Assembly: GCA_023376005.1 (NCBI GenBank)
Contig: CM042157.1
Location: forward strand, 91,314,945-91,378,944
Direction: 5' to 3'
DNA length: 64,000 nucleotides
Origin: Doryteuthis pealeii
Lineage: Eukaryota > Mollusca > Cephalopoda > Myopsida > Loliginidae
Shown here piece by piece: positions 50,557-61,474 of this stretch. The translations under genes and the position numbers were made by a program. How positions within the stretch are numbered: position 1 is the first letter of the stretch; each line of letters starts with the position of its first letter. The notes under the pieces were generated by a model. The model was not told where the DNA came from and ran no database searches. It was given only the letters and a program-made list of their open reading frames with translations.

Positions 50557-50963
50557 TAATGGTATTTATTCCCCAATAGCCTCGAGTAACCCCTAACTCG
50601 TATCTTCATCCCTTATCTTTTTATCTTATTGTTGTTTTTCTTTGTTTATATTAGAATTAATATTATTTTTATATGTATATATTTATATATATATATATGT
50701 GTGTGTATGTGTATTGTTTGTATGTGTGTGTGTATGTTTTTATATATTTTTTTATATATTTTTATCTTCCCTTATAGTCTTTACCTCTTGTCTTAGAATA
50801 ATATGTATTTATATGTGTGTATGTATATTTGTGTTTTTATATATGCGTGTGTTTGGATAGATAGATGTTGTTTTTTTTTGGGGGGGGGTGTATATGTGTG
50901 CATATATATTATTTTTGTATGTATGTTGGTTGTATGTTTATGTGTTTATATATATATATATTA
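50557..50963. repeat. TG/TA-rich 3' flank of PLE
   Basis: After the coding end, T-rich sequence grades into TATATG/TGTGTA-rich DNA. It probably represents the PLE 3' untranslated region that has expanded by slippage. Hydrophobic cysteine-tyrosine frames are compositional. Confidence 0.65.
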
Positions 50964-51225
50964 GGGCCGGGTTAGCTCAGTCGGTAGAGTGTTCGGCTAG
51001 AAACCACGAGGTTCCTAGTTCGATACCGGTCCTCGCCAACTCAGCGTTATGAGTAGCACAGGGATCTGTGCGGTAAAGTAAGGAGCTAATGGTAGGTGTG
51101 GCGCTCCACCTCAGATGCAAAAACAATCTCCTTGGTCTATCGCTAATGAAAAGGGGATAGACTCCCTCGCTGATTGGCTGATACCGACATTAGGCCGCCC
51201 CGACGACTTTACTTTTTACTTACTT
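50964..51225 (+). mobile_element. SINE A, full-length reference copy
   Basis: GGGCCGGGTTAGCTCAGTCG (A box/D arm), GTTCCTAGTTCGATACCGG (B box), then TAGCACAGGGATCTGTGCGG, GGTGTGGCGCTCCACCTC, TCCCTCGCTGATTGGCTGAT, ending GACGACTTTACTTTTTACTT. About 262 bp, tRNA-derived, RNA polymerase III type. Inserted in TG-rich DNA. Confidence 0.9.
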
Positions 51226-51595
51226 ATATATATATATGTGTGTGTGTTTATTTATTATATGTGTTTAGGGGTATGTTGTTTATTGTATTTATAGGTGGTT
51301 GTATAGGTTTATGTGTTTGTGTGAATTTGTGTGTATATGCTTTTGTATGTGGTATGGATATTGGTTTTTTTTTGTATGTATTTGTATATGTGTTTATGTG
51401 TATATATGATTATATGTATGTGTTGGCTCATTGTAGTAGCCCCCTACCTTGATTAATGTAATGCTTACTACTGTCTACTAATGTTTTTATTTGTATATGT
51501 TGGTTTATATGTATTGTATGTATGTATTGTTGTTTGTATGTATGTGTGTATAAGTGTAGATATATATATATATATTGTATTATTATTTATATGGT

Positions 51596-51628
<33 letters not shown>

Positions 51629-51660
51629 TAATATATATATATATATATATACTTTATTCA
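51226..51660. repeat. TG/TA-rich DNA and (TA)n run
   Basis: Continues the TG/TA-rich sequence interrupted by SINE A, ending in a TA run at about 51594-51652. Frames of 65-92 codons are compositional. Confidence 0.85.
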
Positions 51661-51824
51661 GCAACGTTTCTAAAATAAACAAACATCCAAAAATCTTATT
51701 CACTTCGCCGAAGGGCATACGGTCTGTTTGTTGTTATTATTCTCTCAAAAACGCCCCCCTTATCTATTATGGTAGAGGCGTGTAGTATCATTTGACAAGC
51801 TTAATTTCGCTGGGATGGTCAGTT
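51661..51824. other. No gene seen
   Basis: Unclassified sequence leading into the tRNA-like promoter of SINE D. Confidence 0.4.
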
Positions 51825-52020
51825 GTGTACTGTGGCCGAGGCGATATAGTGTTTCGCTAGTGTTTCACTGTGCCTGCTGAAGTCCCGGTTTCGATTTCTG
51901 TCGGAGGGAAATCGTTAGTATATACCGCTGATGAGACTTAATAAATTCGAAACAGTCTGTACGGTATTCTACACACCGAGCCATACTTTGTTGGGATTAC
52001 ACTTGTCAAGTTCATTTTCT
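51825..52020 (+). mobile_element. SINE D: tRNA-like promoter followed by a hammerhead
   Basis: TGTGGCCGAGGCG (51831-51843) fits an A box and CCGGTTTCGATTTC (51885-51898) fits a B box with one extra T. The ~45-base gap between boxes is long, as in class II tRNAs (leucine, serine). The hammerhead at 51922-51967 lies about 25 bases downstream. This is the arrangement of the schistosome Sm-alpha type SINE-like elements. Only one copy is visible in this window, so boundaries are inferred. Confidence 0.65.
51922..51967 (+). ncRNA. Hammerhead ribozyme HH-3
   Basis: CTGATGA is at 51928-51934 and GAAA at 51949-51952. Helix I pairs ATACCG 51922-51927 with CGGTAT 51962-51967, six perfect pairs. Helix II pairs GA and TT (51935-51936, 51938-51939) with AA and TC (51944-51945, 51947-51948) around one C-T mismatch, loop AATA. 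Helix III is short: A52-T60 and C53-G59 (last two digits) with a 5-base loop. The cleavage-site base is A51961. All catalytic positions are conserved; the single helix II mismatch may weaken it. Confidence 0.78.
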
Positions 52021-52080
52021 ATAAGAAAAAGTATCGAATTTTATGCGATACATGCGTTGTAAGTGCCTTCAAGTAAAAAT

Positions 52081-52140
<60 letters not shown>
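52021..52140. repeat. Spacer and (TA)n microsatellite
   Basis: Short unclassified stretch, then a TA run of about 60 bases (52081-52140). Confidence 0.85.
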
Positions 52141-52142
<2 letters not shown>

Positions 52143-52240
52143 AGAGTTTCATAATTTGCTTGAAGCATTGTGTATGTATTGGTTAGGAGGTTGAAACTGC
52201 ATTGTGATAGCCTTCTAAATCAACCTCCTAACCAATTATA
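52141..52240. repeat. Short inverted repeat related to the 15.5-kb palindrome
   Basis: ATTGGTTAGGAGGTTGA at 52177 pairs with TCAACCTCCTAACCAAT at 52221. The left flank (AATTTGCTTGAAGCATTGTG) and the CATTGTGATAGCCTTC core match the end of the 15505-15802 inverted repeat, antisense. Confidence 0.75.
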
Positions 52241-52514
52241 TATATATAATATATATATATATGTACTTTTTACGTTTTTGGTATTTATATAAGTTATCTT
52301 ACTGAGCTTGTCAGTTTTTTATGTATGTATTTGTGTCTGTATGTTGAGGATATCTTTTAGATTAACCGTGGCCATTACAATTGAAATAATATAAATCTAT
52401 TCCATCTCACATATGTCTATTTGGATATGTTGTTTTATATATTGATGTATTGGTACTGTGTGTGTTCGTGTGTGTGTGTATGTGTGTGTGGATACATGCA
52501 TGTGTATGGACATG

Positions 52515-52566
<52 letters not shown>

Positions 52567-52740
52567 TTTGATTTAGTTAAATTACTAAGTAGATATAATT
52601 GTTTTTCTTGGATCTTCATATATGTTTGTATGTATGTGTATGTTTATATGTATGTATTTGTAAATGTTTATGTACGTTTGTTGTATATGTGTGTATGTAT
52701 ATATATGTGTGTATATATATATGTATATGTCACTTAGAAA
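52241..52740. repeat. TG/TA-rich DNA with TA run
   Basis: TATG/TGTG-rich sequence, with a TA run at 52519-52561 preceded by a GTGTGTATG stretch. No gene. Confidence 0.85.
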
Positions 52741-52849
52741 TAAAATATATTAAAATAGATTAATTTATATTTCACTTTAAATTTTAATTTTCTATTTTTC
52801 CTAAAATTTTAATAACTTTACTTCTTTCTTAACTATCTTACTTTATATA

Positions 52850-52911
<62 letters not shown>

Positions 52912-52917
52912 ATATAT
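52741..52917. repeat. AT-rich DNA and (TA)n run
   Basis: AT-rich, ending in a TA run from about 52855. Confidence 0.85.
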
Positions 52918-53350
52918 AAATAATTTTATTACAAAATTTATAAATCCTTCCTTATTTCCGTTGCTTTTTTCAAATTAGTTGAATAGGGAATTTCGCCTGG
53001 TGACGAAGTTTGAAAATGTCTTTCTTTTTTTCTAGTCTGTCAAAAAAAATTGGATACACTTAAGAGATACATTTTTCGCTGACCGATTTTTTGTGCGGAA
53101 GTGAAACTGTAACATAAAATGTTTTTCCTTTTTTGCAACATCAAGGATTACATTTGGAATTCCTATCACAGGACTACAAAATTCAAAAAATTTTTTTAAA
53201 TATATAAATAAAAATCTGTTTTCAAATGCCTTTAAAGTAATAAAAAATTTCATCATTCGTATCTGATGAGTCGGGAGATTTAGACTATTTGTCTAAGCTC
53301 CCTGAAATAGACTATAATGCCAAATCTCTAAGTCTTTTGTTATTTCTTTA

Positions 53351-53397
<47 letters not shown>
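52918..53397. other. No gene seen; ends in (TA)n
   Basis: Unclassified AT-rich sequence with a TA run at 53354-53397. Confidence 0.5.
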
Positions 53398-53400
<3 letters not shown>

Positions 53401-54425
53401 ATCTAAAAACAACCACCATATGCTACAGCTGTAAAGATTAGTAACGGAGGCCTGTGTATTATAAGCGTAAAGCCCATGTCTTAATCCGGCAGTGTTCGGA
53501 CACGAGAAAAGTACAGGTAACGATACGAAGCATAAAACCCAAAAATTCTTTCCCGATGAAACTGTTGCCAAAACACCAACCATTGAATATACCAATAAGT
53601 TATCTCTGTATAACTATGAATAAACGATGTTCTAATTTAGTCCGGGCTGCTTGGCCAGCAAGCAAGAATCCCGCCCCACTCAACGTCTTGAATAACAACG
53701 ACAACGTTAGTTAGAATAATATATTTCAGATATCATGTAATCGTGCTCAGAAACGGTGGATACCATAACTCATTCGATATGGCCAATATTTCAGCCTGTG
53801 AAGCATTTGATTAATTCGTTGATTTTTTTTTTCGGCGTCGGTCGTTGACGCGCATGCGTCATAAAGCAAAAAGCTTGTGTATAAAAAATTCCACAAGCAT
53901 GGATGACTACGGCTATCATTTTCTTTCTTTATAAGGATGCAAAATTCTTGAATGTTATATTAGATCGGTGGTCTTCAAATTTTTCAGCATCAGGGTCTCA
54001 TCTTGCGATTTACGCATTTTCTCAACCAAATAAATAGATAAATAAATGAATAAAAAAACAATAGTACGGGGCGGGATGGGGTCGGCCTGATGTTGCACTT
54101 TAGAGTGGACGATTTTGGAACTGTGACATCACCCACGTGACGAAAGTTGCAAATTAACATACAGAATTACAACACAAAATATTTTTCTTCAAAATTTTGT
54201 CTTCGTTTGAGGAAATAGATTTTTAATCTTTTAAAATGTTATCATTGTTGCAGCTTAACTATAAGGTAAAAAGCAGCATATTGGCGTTGTCGGTGGTGAT
54301 GGGGTGGGTGGGGGTCATATTTTCAATTTTAATTCTAGTTATTATGATATTTTATTCACTTTGTTTAAAATGACGATCTTTTCTGTTTTAAATAGTCAAA
54401 TTGCTAAATTTTCTAACTAATTTCT
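53398..54425. other. No gene seen; about 1 kb unclassified
   Basis: Frames of 86-100 codons on both strands (53293-53714) lack recognised motifs. 53970-54010 (GTGGTCTTCAAATTTTTCAG) resembles one end of an hAT-type MITE without a partner. G-rich patch near 54065. Confidence 0.45.
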
Positions 54426-55027
54426 AGCCGCCCTCCGGCTGGGGCGTTAGAATGCACCGACTGCACCTCTGCAGAGGGGTAAGACTCCCCCAATGGGGCC
54501 ACCTATTTGCCGTGGGTGGCGATCCGTGATGCTTAAAGATAGAACCCAGGTGAATGAGTAGTTCATGACTTGCAATACTCCACTTTGGCCCTTTCTTGGG
54601 CTAGACGGGTGGTCGGAGAGGCCCCCTCCGATCAATCGGCTGGTCACGTCAAGCCCTAGCACCTATATGATTACCCCAACCCTATTGCCTTCATGGCAAG
54701 GCCCAACCCCTTTTTATCATATGGGTGCTAGAAGGCGGTGGCTGAGGGTCTACATGTCCTGGGAATGACGTTAAACTCTATCTGATGTGAGGTTCCAGTT
54801 TTGGAGGTTTGGGGAATGTGGAGCACCCCTTCATCACCATTGCTCCCTGGTCCACTCTGACCCGGAGTGGTAGTACCTGTTAGGGTCCCATCTATGGGTT
54901 AAATAGAAAAATGTATTTATAAAAAAATTGTATTATCCATTAAGAATTGATTTATTTCAAAACTTTATTGACATTAAATGACCCACTGAGGTTGATATGC
55001 CGCAAAACAAAACAAACCAAACCAAAA
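54426..55027 (+). mobile_element. R600 interspersed repeat, full-length copy
   Basis: Starts CCGCCCTCCGGCTGGGGCG and ends TTGATATGCCGCAAAACAAA plus CAAACC tail. Closely similar to the copies at 3793 and 41783. The 5' boundary, directly after TTTCTAG here and after TA or a tail in the others, fixes the element start. Confidence 0.85.
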
Positions 55028-55623
55028 CCAAGTTCTAGGTTAAATGTTGGAAAACGATGTGTTTTGGTGCATTTTAGCAGACGATTTTTGATGCTATTTC
55101 CTCAAACAAAAGTGCAAGTACGACATCTAGTTTTTGGTATCAGAACTCATTATTCCAACACACAACTTTCGCTGTTTGAGAGAATTTGATATTTGAAAAA
55201 AGTTAAAAATCGACCTGCCCTATTGCACGTGCCTATATTCAATATGCTCTTTTCTGTGGAAGACTTCGACTATAATTAGGAACGACCAAAAACACGCACT
55301 TTTCTATTTTTTTAAATCGAATAAAAATTAATTAAATCGTTTTATCTAAGGTAAAATTTTAGTTTTAGTCGAGAAATAGTAACATAATGAGCATCTGTAA
55401 AAAAAAGAAAAAGAAAAATGATATTACATATGTAATTCATTTCTAATATATTTTAAACATTAAATTCGCCAAAAACTTACGAAATCGGACGTTTGATACG
55501 CACAAAAGATATTATTAAAAGTTTAAAACAGTTATAAAACTTTCTTAGAAATCAATAACAAAAACATTAAATACACTATGTGCAGAAAAATTACTCACGT
55601 GTTCATAATTCGTATAAAAATGT

Positions 55624-55624
<1 letters not shown>
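55028..55624. other. No gene seen
   Basis: AT-rich sequence of about 600 bases with no frame of note. Confidence 0.45.

Positions 55625-55654
<30 letters not shown>
55625..55654. repeat. (TA)n microsatellite
   Basis: TA run at the 5' end of Helitron A6. Confidence 0.95.
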
Positions 55655-55661
<7 letters not shown>

Positions 55662-56297
55662 ATAATGGAGATTGTGGGTTTGTCTGTCTGTAACCGAAAC
55701 TATATTACTATACAAGTCACAATTCCTTTCGTTATTTACATCATATTCTCCATGATTTTATTTTTATTTAAACTTCAATTATTAATAAAATTGTTTTACA
55801 TCATTAATACTGTTGACCATATCTACATACAAATAACATGCAATTATATTTATATATTCAACAAAATAGAGGTTTACAGTGTGAATGGGAAGGCTAATTT
55901 GCATATTGATCTTAAAAAATTGATTTTAATAAATATATGCTTAGTATTATTGATTTCTAATTGTTTGGTTTTATCTTATTAAATATGAGCAAAAATCTCT
56001 TCAATAAATCTTAAAAGAAATTCATTAACAAGAAGAAATAACTGTAATATTATTCTTTACTTCCTATTTTAACTAAACAGTTTAATTAGGAAAATTTACC
56101 AATGAAAGACGGGAGTAAGGGAAAATGATGGAAGAGTTAGTTTCAAAATTGTTCTATTTTTCAATCATACCCACTCTGTTCAAAATCTTTTTATCTACAT
56201 TCTTATTCAGTTTCATTAGCCTTTCTAATTTAATATGATATTTTATTATAAAATTTAACTAAAATACTTGCACCCGGAGGGTGCATATATTTGCTAG
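55655..56297 (+). mobile_element. Non-autonomous Helitron, family A, copy A6
   Basis: Begins TTATTATAATGGAGATTGTG (the first TC is blurred by the TA run) and ends TTTGCTAG before T, with the GCACCC/GGGTGC hairpin. About 643 bp. The terminal frame is intact to 55982 and extends upstream into the TA run. Confidence 0.9.
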
Positions 56298-56401
56298 TAT
56301 ATATAAAGATAAAAAGTGACTTACCAGTGAATATGGGCACGATGGTTGCAAAATTCAGCGAAATAACAAATACAAAGTGCTCAATACGAAGTAGAGCAAA
56401 T
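56298..56401. other. Spacer
   Basis: Short sequence between Helitron A6 and an inverted repeat. Confidence 0.4.
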
Positions 56402-56523
56402 TTATTATGAAATGGGTACAAGAGATAACCTACTCGAGTTTCACCATAAGGATCAGTGGATTTAACCCTGAAGATCCTTATGGTGGAACTCGAGTAGGTT
56501 ATAAATGTGCCCATTTTATAATA
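56402..56523. repeat. Inverted repeat with ~51-bp arms
   Basis: Arms 56402-56452 and 56473-56523 (AACCTACTCGAGTTTCACCA and its complement with small changes) around a 20-base loop containing CCTGAAGAT. Flanked by a TA run on the right. Similar in architecture to the 15.5- and 59.0-kb palindromes. Confidence 0.8.

Positions 56524-56526
<3 letters not shown>

Positions 56527-56566
<40 letters not shown>
56527..56566. repeat. (TA)n microsatellite
   Basis: TA run. Confidence 0.95.
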
Positions 56567-56570
<4 letters not shown>

Positions 56571-57036
56571 GTTGTTTATTATCTCTTCGCTTTCCTCTCA
56601 TACTTTCTTTTTTTTCTTTCTATGAATTTTCTTTCTGTTAACTCGAGTGATTTGAAACGAATTCCGTCGACCAATGCCCCTTCGTTCCTAATTCGCTAAT
56701 ATGACGAATGCTCAGTTTTTGAAAGCCATTGACATAGCCATACTTTCTTTTGTTGTTTCTCTGTTGTTTCTGCTATCTGAATCTTGGTAGCTGGTTCGGG
56801 TTGATCGTCCTCAGTTTTTTCTTATCTCTTTCTTTGGTCTTTCATGTTTTATCTTCTTTTTAGTTTAGTAGAGTAGACTTGCTACTTCAAAAGAAAAAAA
56901 ATCACAAGTGTCAATTCAGGACTTCTGATTGGCCACTTATGCGGACCACGTCTACCCATCCTTCTCCCAGGAAAATGGTGATTCAGCTAATCACGAACAA
57001 ACAGTAGCAAAATGTGGAGGAGATTTAACAGTCACA
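56567..57036. other. No gene seen
   Basis: Higher-complexity, T-rich sequence with no frame above 64 codons and no repeat partner in the window. Confidence 0.45.
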
Positions 57037-57425
57037 TATTAAGGAACATACATTAAAGAATTGAGAAAAAAGTAACTGCATATAAAAAAATGATAAATAG
57101 CTTAAAATAGGGAGTTACTTTTCAATCACATTGTATATTAAGAACGTACAATAAAGAATTGAGAAAAAAGTAACTGCATATTAAAAAAAATGATAAATAG
57201 CTTAAATAGGGAGTTACTTTTCAATCACATTGTATATTAAGGAACGTACAATAAAGAATTGAGAAAAAAGTAACTGCATATTAAAAAAATGATAAATAGC
57301 TTAAAATAGGGAGTTATTTTTTCAATCACATTGTATATTAAGGAACGTACATTAAAGAATTGAGAAAAAGTAACTGCATATGAAAAAATGATAAATAGTT
57401 TAAATAGAGAGTTATTTTCAATCAG
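57037..57425. repeat. ~100-bp tandem repeat, about four units
   Basis: GTACATTAAAGAATTGAGAA or variant recurs near 57046, 57146, 57246 and 57347, followed each time by GTAACTGCATAT and GGGAGTTACTTTTCAATC. Units are ~97% alike by eye. No frame. Confidence 0.88.
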
Positions 57426-58280
57426 CCTGTTATATATAACAAGGAAACTAACTAGATTCTATGAACAATAACAAAACAACTGAATCGTTGCAATGGCGAA
57501 CGGATTCTAACTGATGGTTAGCCAGTTACATTGTATTTTTTGTAAACACCATTGACCTTTTGTGACAGAGAACAAGAAATTGAGCCAATAGAAAGCACTG
57601 ACTTACATTCTTTCAAAAAAGGTTAATAACGTTTTTTATGTCACCTGATGCCAGTTCTTCTGGACGGTTTGACTCATTCCGAATATAATGCGATTACTAA
57701 ACAACCTATGACCCTCCACGACGCACGCCGGATTCACGTTCTAGCGCGGCTGTCCATGATGATATTGACGATTCTGTTTAAGAACAAGTGAAGGATTCTA
57801 ATTAACATTTCACAATTATCTTTGTTACATCAAGAATTTGAATCATTAAAAATTATATCTGTAAATATAAAAGTAAGTTTGGTATGTACGTGTCGACATA
57901 TAACTCCAAAACGGGGGGTCACTCAGATTCGAAATCTTACATACACCTTAATATCCTTCTAACTAAGAAACACACCAAATTTGGTTATTGATTTTTGCTG
58001 ATTAAGGGATATAATGAATTAATTAGACCAAAATCAAACGATTTGTCGAACTGTCCGTATGCTGCTGCTGCTGCTAATAAAATATTGTTCGCTGCCTGCT
58101 TTCTATTATAGCTATACCAGCAGTTTAGTTTAATTTTAGTGAACAGAATCGCAGTCTAACCCATTCAGGTCAGAATCTCTCGCCTATTTATGGTCCATTC
58201 TTTATATATAGTCCGGTTATGGACCGGTACTTTTGCTATTATATATATATATAATATATATTATAATATATATATATAAA
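57426..58280. other. No gene seen
   Basis: About 850 bases of unclassified DNA with a (CTG)4 at 58061, and TA/ATAT runs from 58239. No open frame of note. Confidence 0.5.
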
Positions 58281-58453
58281 GTTAAAGAAAGGAAATGAAT
58301 CCGACCAATATGAGTAAGAAAAGGTGGAATGAAAACATCACACAATGCTGTTAAAGAAGAAAACAATTTATAATATAATCATAACTGATACTGATCAATA
58401 TTTCGATTTTACAAAAATCATCATCAGAGCTCATTTGACTCCCGTAGTTGTTT
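58281..58453 (-). mobile_element. PLE-type 3' module, left arm of an inverted pair
   Basis: Antisense CTGATGATGATTTTTGTAAA with CGAAATATTGATCAGTATCA and downstream CAGCATTGTGTGATGTTTTC. With 58626-58770 it makes an inverted repeat of ~144-bp arms and ~170-bp spacer. Confidence 0.75.
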
Positions 58454-58625
58454 GGGTCGGAGAGGAAAGTCAAATGAGTTTACAAAACAAAAAACCTTAA
58501 TACTGCAAAAAACGAAAGACGTTACAATATTCACCAACGTGGGCATTCGCGCCATATATATGTCGGTCATGTCTCATATGTATACCTTTTGTCATCCAAA
58601 TGTAGCGGATTTTTGAGATGTTGGC
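58454..58625. other. Spacer of the inverted pair
   Basis: Unclassified sequence that starts and ends with CGTAGTTGTTTGGG/CAACAACTACGGGAG, which extends the inverted symmetry inward. Confidence 0.5.
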
Positions 58626-58762
58626 AACAACTACGGGAGTGAATGAGCTCTGATGATGATTTTTGTAAAATCGAAATATTGATCAGTATCAGCTATGATT
58701 ATATTATAAATTGTTTTCTTCTTTAACAGCATTGTGTGATGTTTTCATTCCACCTTTTCTTA

Positions 58763-58770
<8 letters not shown>
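58626..58770 (+). mobile_element. PLE-type 3' module, right arm
   Basis: GAGCTCTGATGATGATTTTT, hairpin, CGAAATATTGATCAGTATCA, then ATTGTGTGATGTTTTCATTC, ending at a TA run. It is the uninterrupted version of the module split by a LINE at 6989/7459. Confidence 0.8.
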
Positions 58771-58838
<68 letters not shown>

Positions 58839-58843
58839 AGAGA
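58771..58843. repeat. (TA)n(GA)n microsatellite
   Basis: TA run then GA run. Confidence 0.95.
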
Positions 58844-59007
58844 TATTTATCCAAAACTTGGTAGTAAGGGATGATTCTATATCTGATTTCTAAGATCCAC
58901 TGCATTAATATTGATGATCCAGTATGTATAAATACAGCGAATCTTTAAATCACTGAAGAGAGCTCAATGTATAATAACCTTTTAGATTATATACAGAGCA
59001 ATATTTA

Positions 59008-59248
59008 TCAATAAAGGAAGGAAGAACTCAACACCGTAATTCCAAAATAAATTTATTTCGACCAAAATTGGGGCCTAAATAAATCTAAGTTGATTTAAAC
59101 CGGCTCCCCAAATTTTCGTCTCATCAGATGGGTCTACGAAAATTTGGGGAGCCGGTTTAAATCAACTTAGATTTATTTAGGCCCCAATTTTGGTCGAAAT
59201 AAATTTATTATGGAATTACGGTGTTGAGTTCTTCCTTCTTTTATTGAT
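59008..59248. repeat. Inverted repeat with ~112-bp arms
   Basis: Arms 59008-59120 and 59137-59248 are nearly perfect complements with a 16-base centre. The centre reads CATCTGATGAGACGAAAAT on the minus strand. The outer ends have CTTCCTTCTTTTATTGAT. Flanked on the right by TA repeats and Helitron B1. Confidence 0.9.
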
Positions 59249-59295
59249 ATATATATATATATATAATATAATATATATATATATATATATATATA
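59249..59295. repeat. (TA)n microsatellite
   Basis: TA run abutting Helitron B1. Confidence 0.95.
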
Positions 59296-59518
59296 CTAGA
59301 CAAACGTGACCCATTGGGTCACCTATTCAATTCTGGTTAGATAATTGAGATTAGGGAAAAGGGAGTTATCAAAGCGAATAATTTTTTTTTTAATAAATAC
59401 GACCGAGCGAAACCTTAAAATCATTTTGTAAGCTTTCTAAGAAAGTAAATGTTTGACCTCATTTAAGCTACGGGTTGCTGGTTGTGAAATTTAACATAGA
59501 AATACATTTTCAAATCCT

Positions 59519-59593
<75 letters not shown>

Positions 59594-59850
59594 GAGAAAC
59601 TAACATTATATAACGAGGAGGTAGTCAAGAGATACATAGAGGGAAAGAGAGCGATAGACACAGAGTAAAATAAGAGATTGGTCGATTTTTTACTTAATTT
59701 CAAATTACGACTAATTAGAACCAATTAAACCAATTTTTTTCAAAAATAATTCAATCCTACAAGTAAAATTTAGTATAATTTTCGTGTCATTAAACTAAAC
59801 AGTAAAAAAGCCTTTAGGAAGTAAAAGTTGATTAACTCAGCTTTAGTATA
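59296..59850 (-). mobile_element. Non-autonomous Helitron, family B, copy B1
   Basis: Minus strand ends CTAG before T, with the perfect 7-bp hairpin GTGACCCAATGGGTCAC at 59322-59306, six bases before the CTAG. It starts TACTAAAGCTGAGTTAATCA near 59850 next to an (ATT)n run, as in B2. About 555 bp, with a (CT)n run at 59521-59591. No coding capacity. Confidence 0.82.
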
Positions 59851-60121
59851 ATAAATAATAATAATAATAATAATAATATATTATATTAGTATATATGTTA
59901 TGCATATATAAAGTCCACATTCCTCGGAAGAAGGAGAGTCAATCTGCGAAATATTAGAATGAAATAAAACAAAACTTAACATCCCACAAACTGAGTTTCT
60001 TATATATTTCACACCCCACGCTTCTCACTAAACCGCAAATAATATATATTATAGACATTTATATATACATAACATATACACTAATATAATATATACACAC
60101 TGAGACTCATCAGATATATGA
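59851..60121. other. No gene seen; (ATA)n and TA stretches
   Basis: Contains ATAATAATA at 59851-59880 and sequence ending in GACTCATCAGATATATG. GAAGAAGGAGAGTCAATC / GCGAAATATTAGAATG near 59930-59965 loosely resembles a PLE-type 3' module. Confidence 0.4.

Positions 60122-60182
<61 letters not shown>
60122..60182. repeat. (TA)n(TG)n microsatellite
   Basis: TA run then TG run, ending where a SINE A tail fragment begins. Confidence 0.95.
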
Positions 60183-60184
<2 letters not shown>

Positions 60185-60186
60185 CC

Positions 60187-60238
60187 CTGTCTGATACCGA
60201 CTTTAGGCCACCCCGACGACTTTACTTTTACTTTTTAT
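60187..60238 (+). mobile_element. SINE A 3' end fragment
   Basis: GTCTGATACCGACTTTAGGC and CACCCCGACGACTTTACTTT match the last ~50 bases of SINE A. Confidence 0.75.
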
Positions 60239-60635
60239 GTTTGGTATACTTCATGATGTGTCTGGGGACCGTCTTTTCGTGGTGTGTGGCGTTGATGGCA
60301 ACTGGCCAATAAGAAGGCTGATTAACAACGATGGAAACAAGATAAAGAGACCGTATAATATCACCACCACCCCCCAAAAAATAACGTCTCCCCCACGCCC
60401 CTCCATCCGCTATCTACCCGGAAATGATGGACATTCAACGCATCAAAAATGTATTCAGACTGAAATATTTGTTGAATTGGAAAACTTTATGGAAAGGGTT
60501 AAATTGTCCGAATAATCGGACCATATAACCTTTTTGATCTCGATTAAGAAAGGACATGTTTTTCATTTACACCGTCAATATCCGGTTGTTTTAACAGATG
60601 ATTTTTAAATATTTTTATTTAAATTATCAAACTAA
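60239..60635. other. No gene seen
   Basis: A 92-codon frame (60237-60515) has no recognised motif. Unclassified. Confidence 0.4.
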
Positions 60636-60800
60636 GTTTTATAATTTGATGACCCCTGGGTTAAATAAAAAAAAATGAGTTAAAAATATGTTTAAAAGAA
60701 TTGAGTTTAAAAAAAAATTGAATACCCATCAAGCATAAATAGAACAAAACGTCTTCGGTAGAAAATAACCCAACAACGGTTGATATGCCGTAAAATCCAA
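60636..60800 (+). mobile_element. R600 3' end and tail
   Basis: GGGTTAAATAAAAAAAAATG, AATAACCCAACAACGGTTGA, TATGCCGTAAAATCCAAC. Short and 5'-truncated. Confidence 0.6.
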
Positions 60801-61329
60801 CAAACCAAATCACCCAGATAACATCTAGTAGCTATGTCCAATTGAACCAGAGAAAAAAAATTTGTTTCCACCAATTCAAAGAAAAATACTATTTTTAAAA
60901 CTACAAAAACAAAAACAAGCTACAAAAATTATTTTTGAATTTTAAGAAAATAACTTCTAAATTTTCAAATTTAAAACTTTTTTCGTGTGATGATTTTTTT
61001 TTTTTCTTTTTTTTTTTTTTTTTGATGTTGTCTTCTGGATTTGATCTTTCTAGAAATGTAAAATTAGGGATTGTAAATTTTATTTATTTATTCAAATGTT
61101 AACTCCGCCCCTACAATCTGAATTGTTAAAAAAAAACATATTTTTCACGATTTTTGTAAATGAAATAAGCTATTCATTATGAGATTAAGTGATTAATGAA
61201 TAAAGTGGGGAAAATTTAATTAAACTCGGACAGTTCACTGATTTTTGGTAATCATTTGAATTTTTTATTATCTCCCCTTGCGATTTTTGGACATACATTT
61301 GTTCTAGTCAATTCTTAAATCAGTTCCAT

Positions 61330-61332
<3 letters not shown>
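60801..61332. other. No gene seen; poly(T) run 60988-61023
   Basis: A/T-rich unclassified DNA. Confidence 0.5.

Positions 61333-61412
<80 letters not shown>
61333..61412. repeat. (TA)n(TG)n microsatellite
   Basis: TA run then TG run. As at 60.12-60.18 kb, it is directly followed by a SINE A tail fragment. Confidence 0.95.
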
Positions 61413-61414
<2 letters not shown>

Positions 61415-61474
61415 CGTCAATGACTCCCTCGCTGCCTGGCTAATAATACCGACTTTAGGCCACCCCGACGACTT
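61413..61474 (+). mobile_element. SINE A 3' end fragment
   Basis: GACTCCCTCGCTGCCTGGCT, TACCGACTTTAGGC and CACCCCGACGACTT. Confidence 0.75.
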
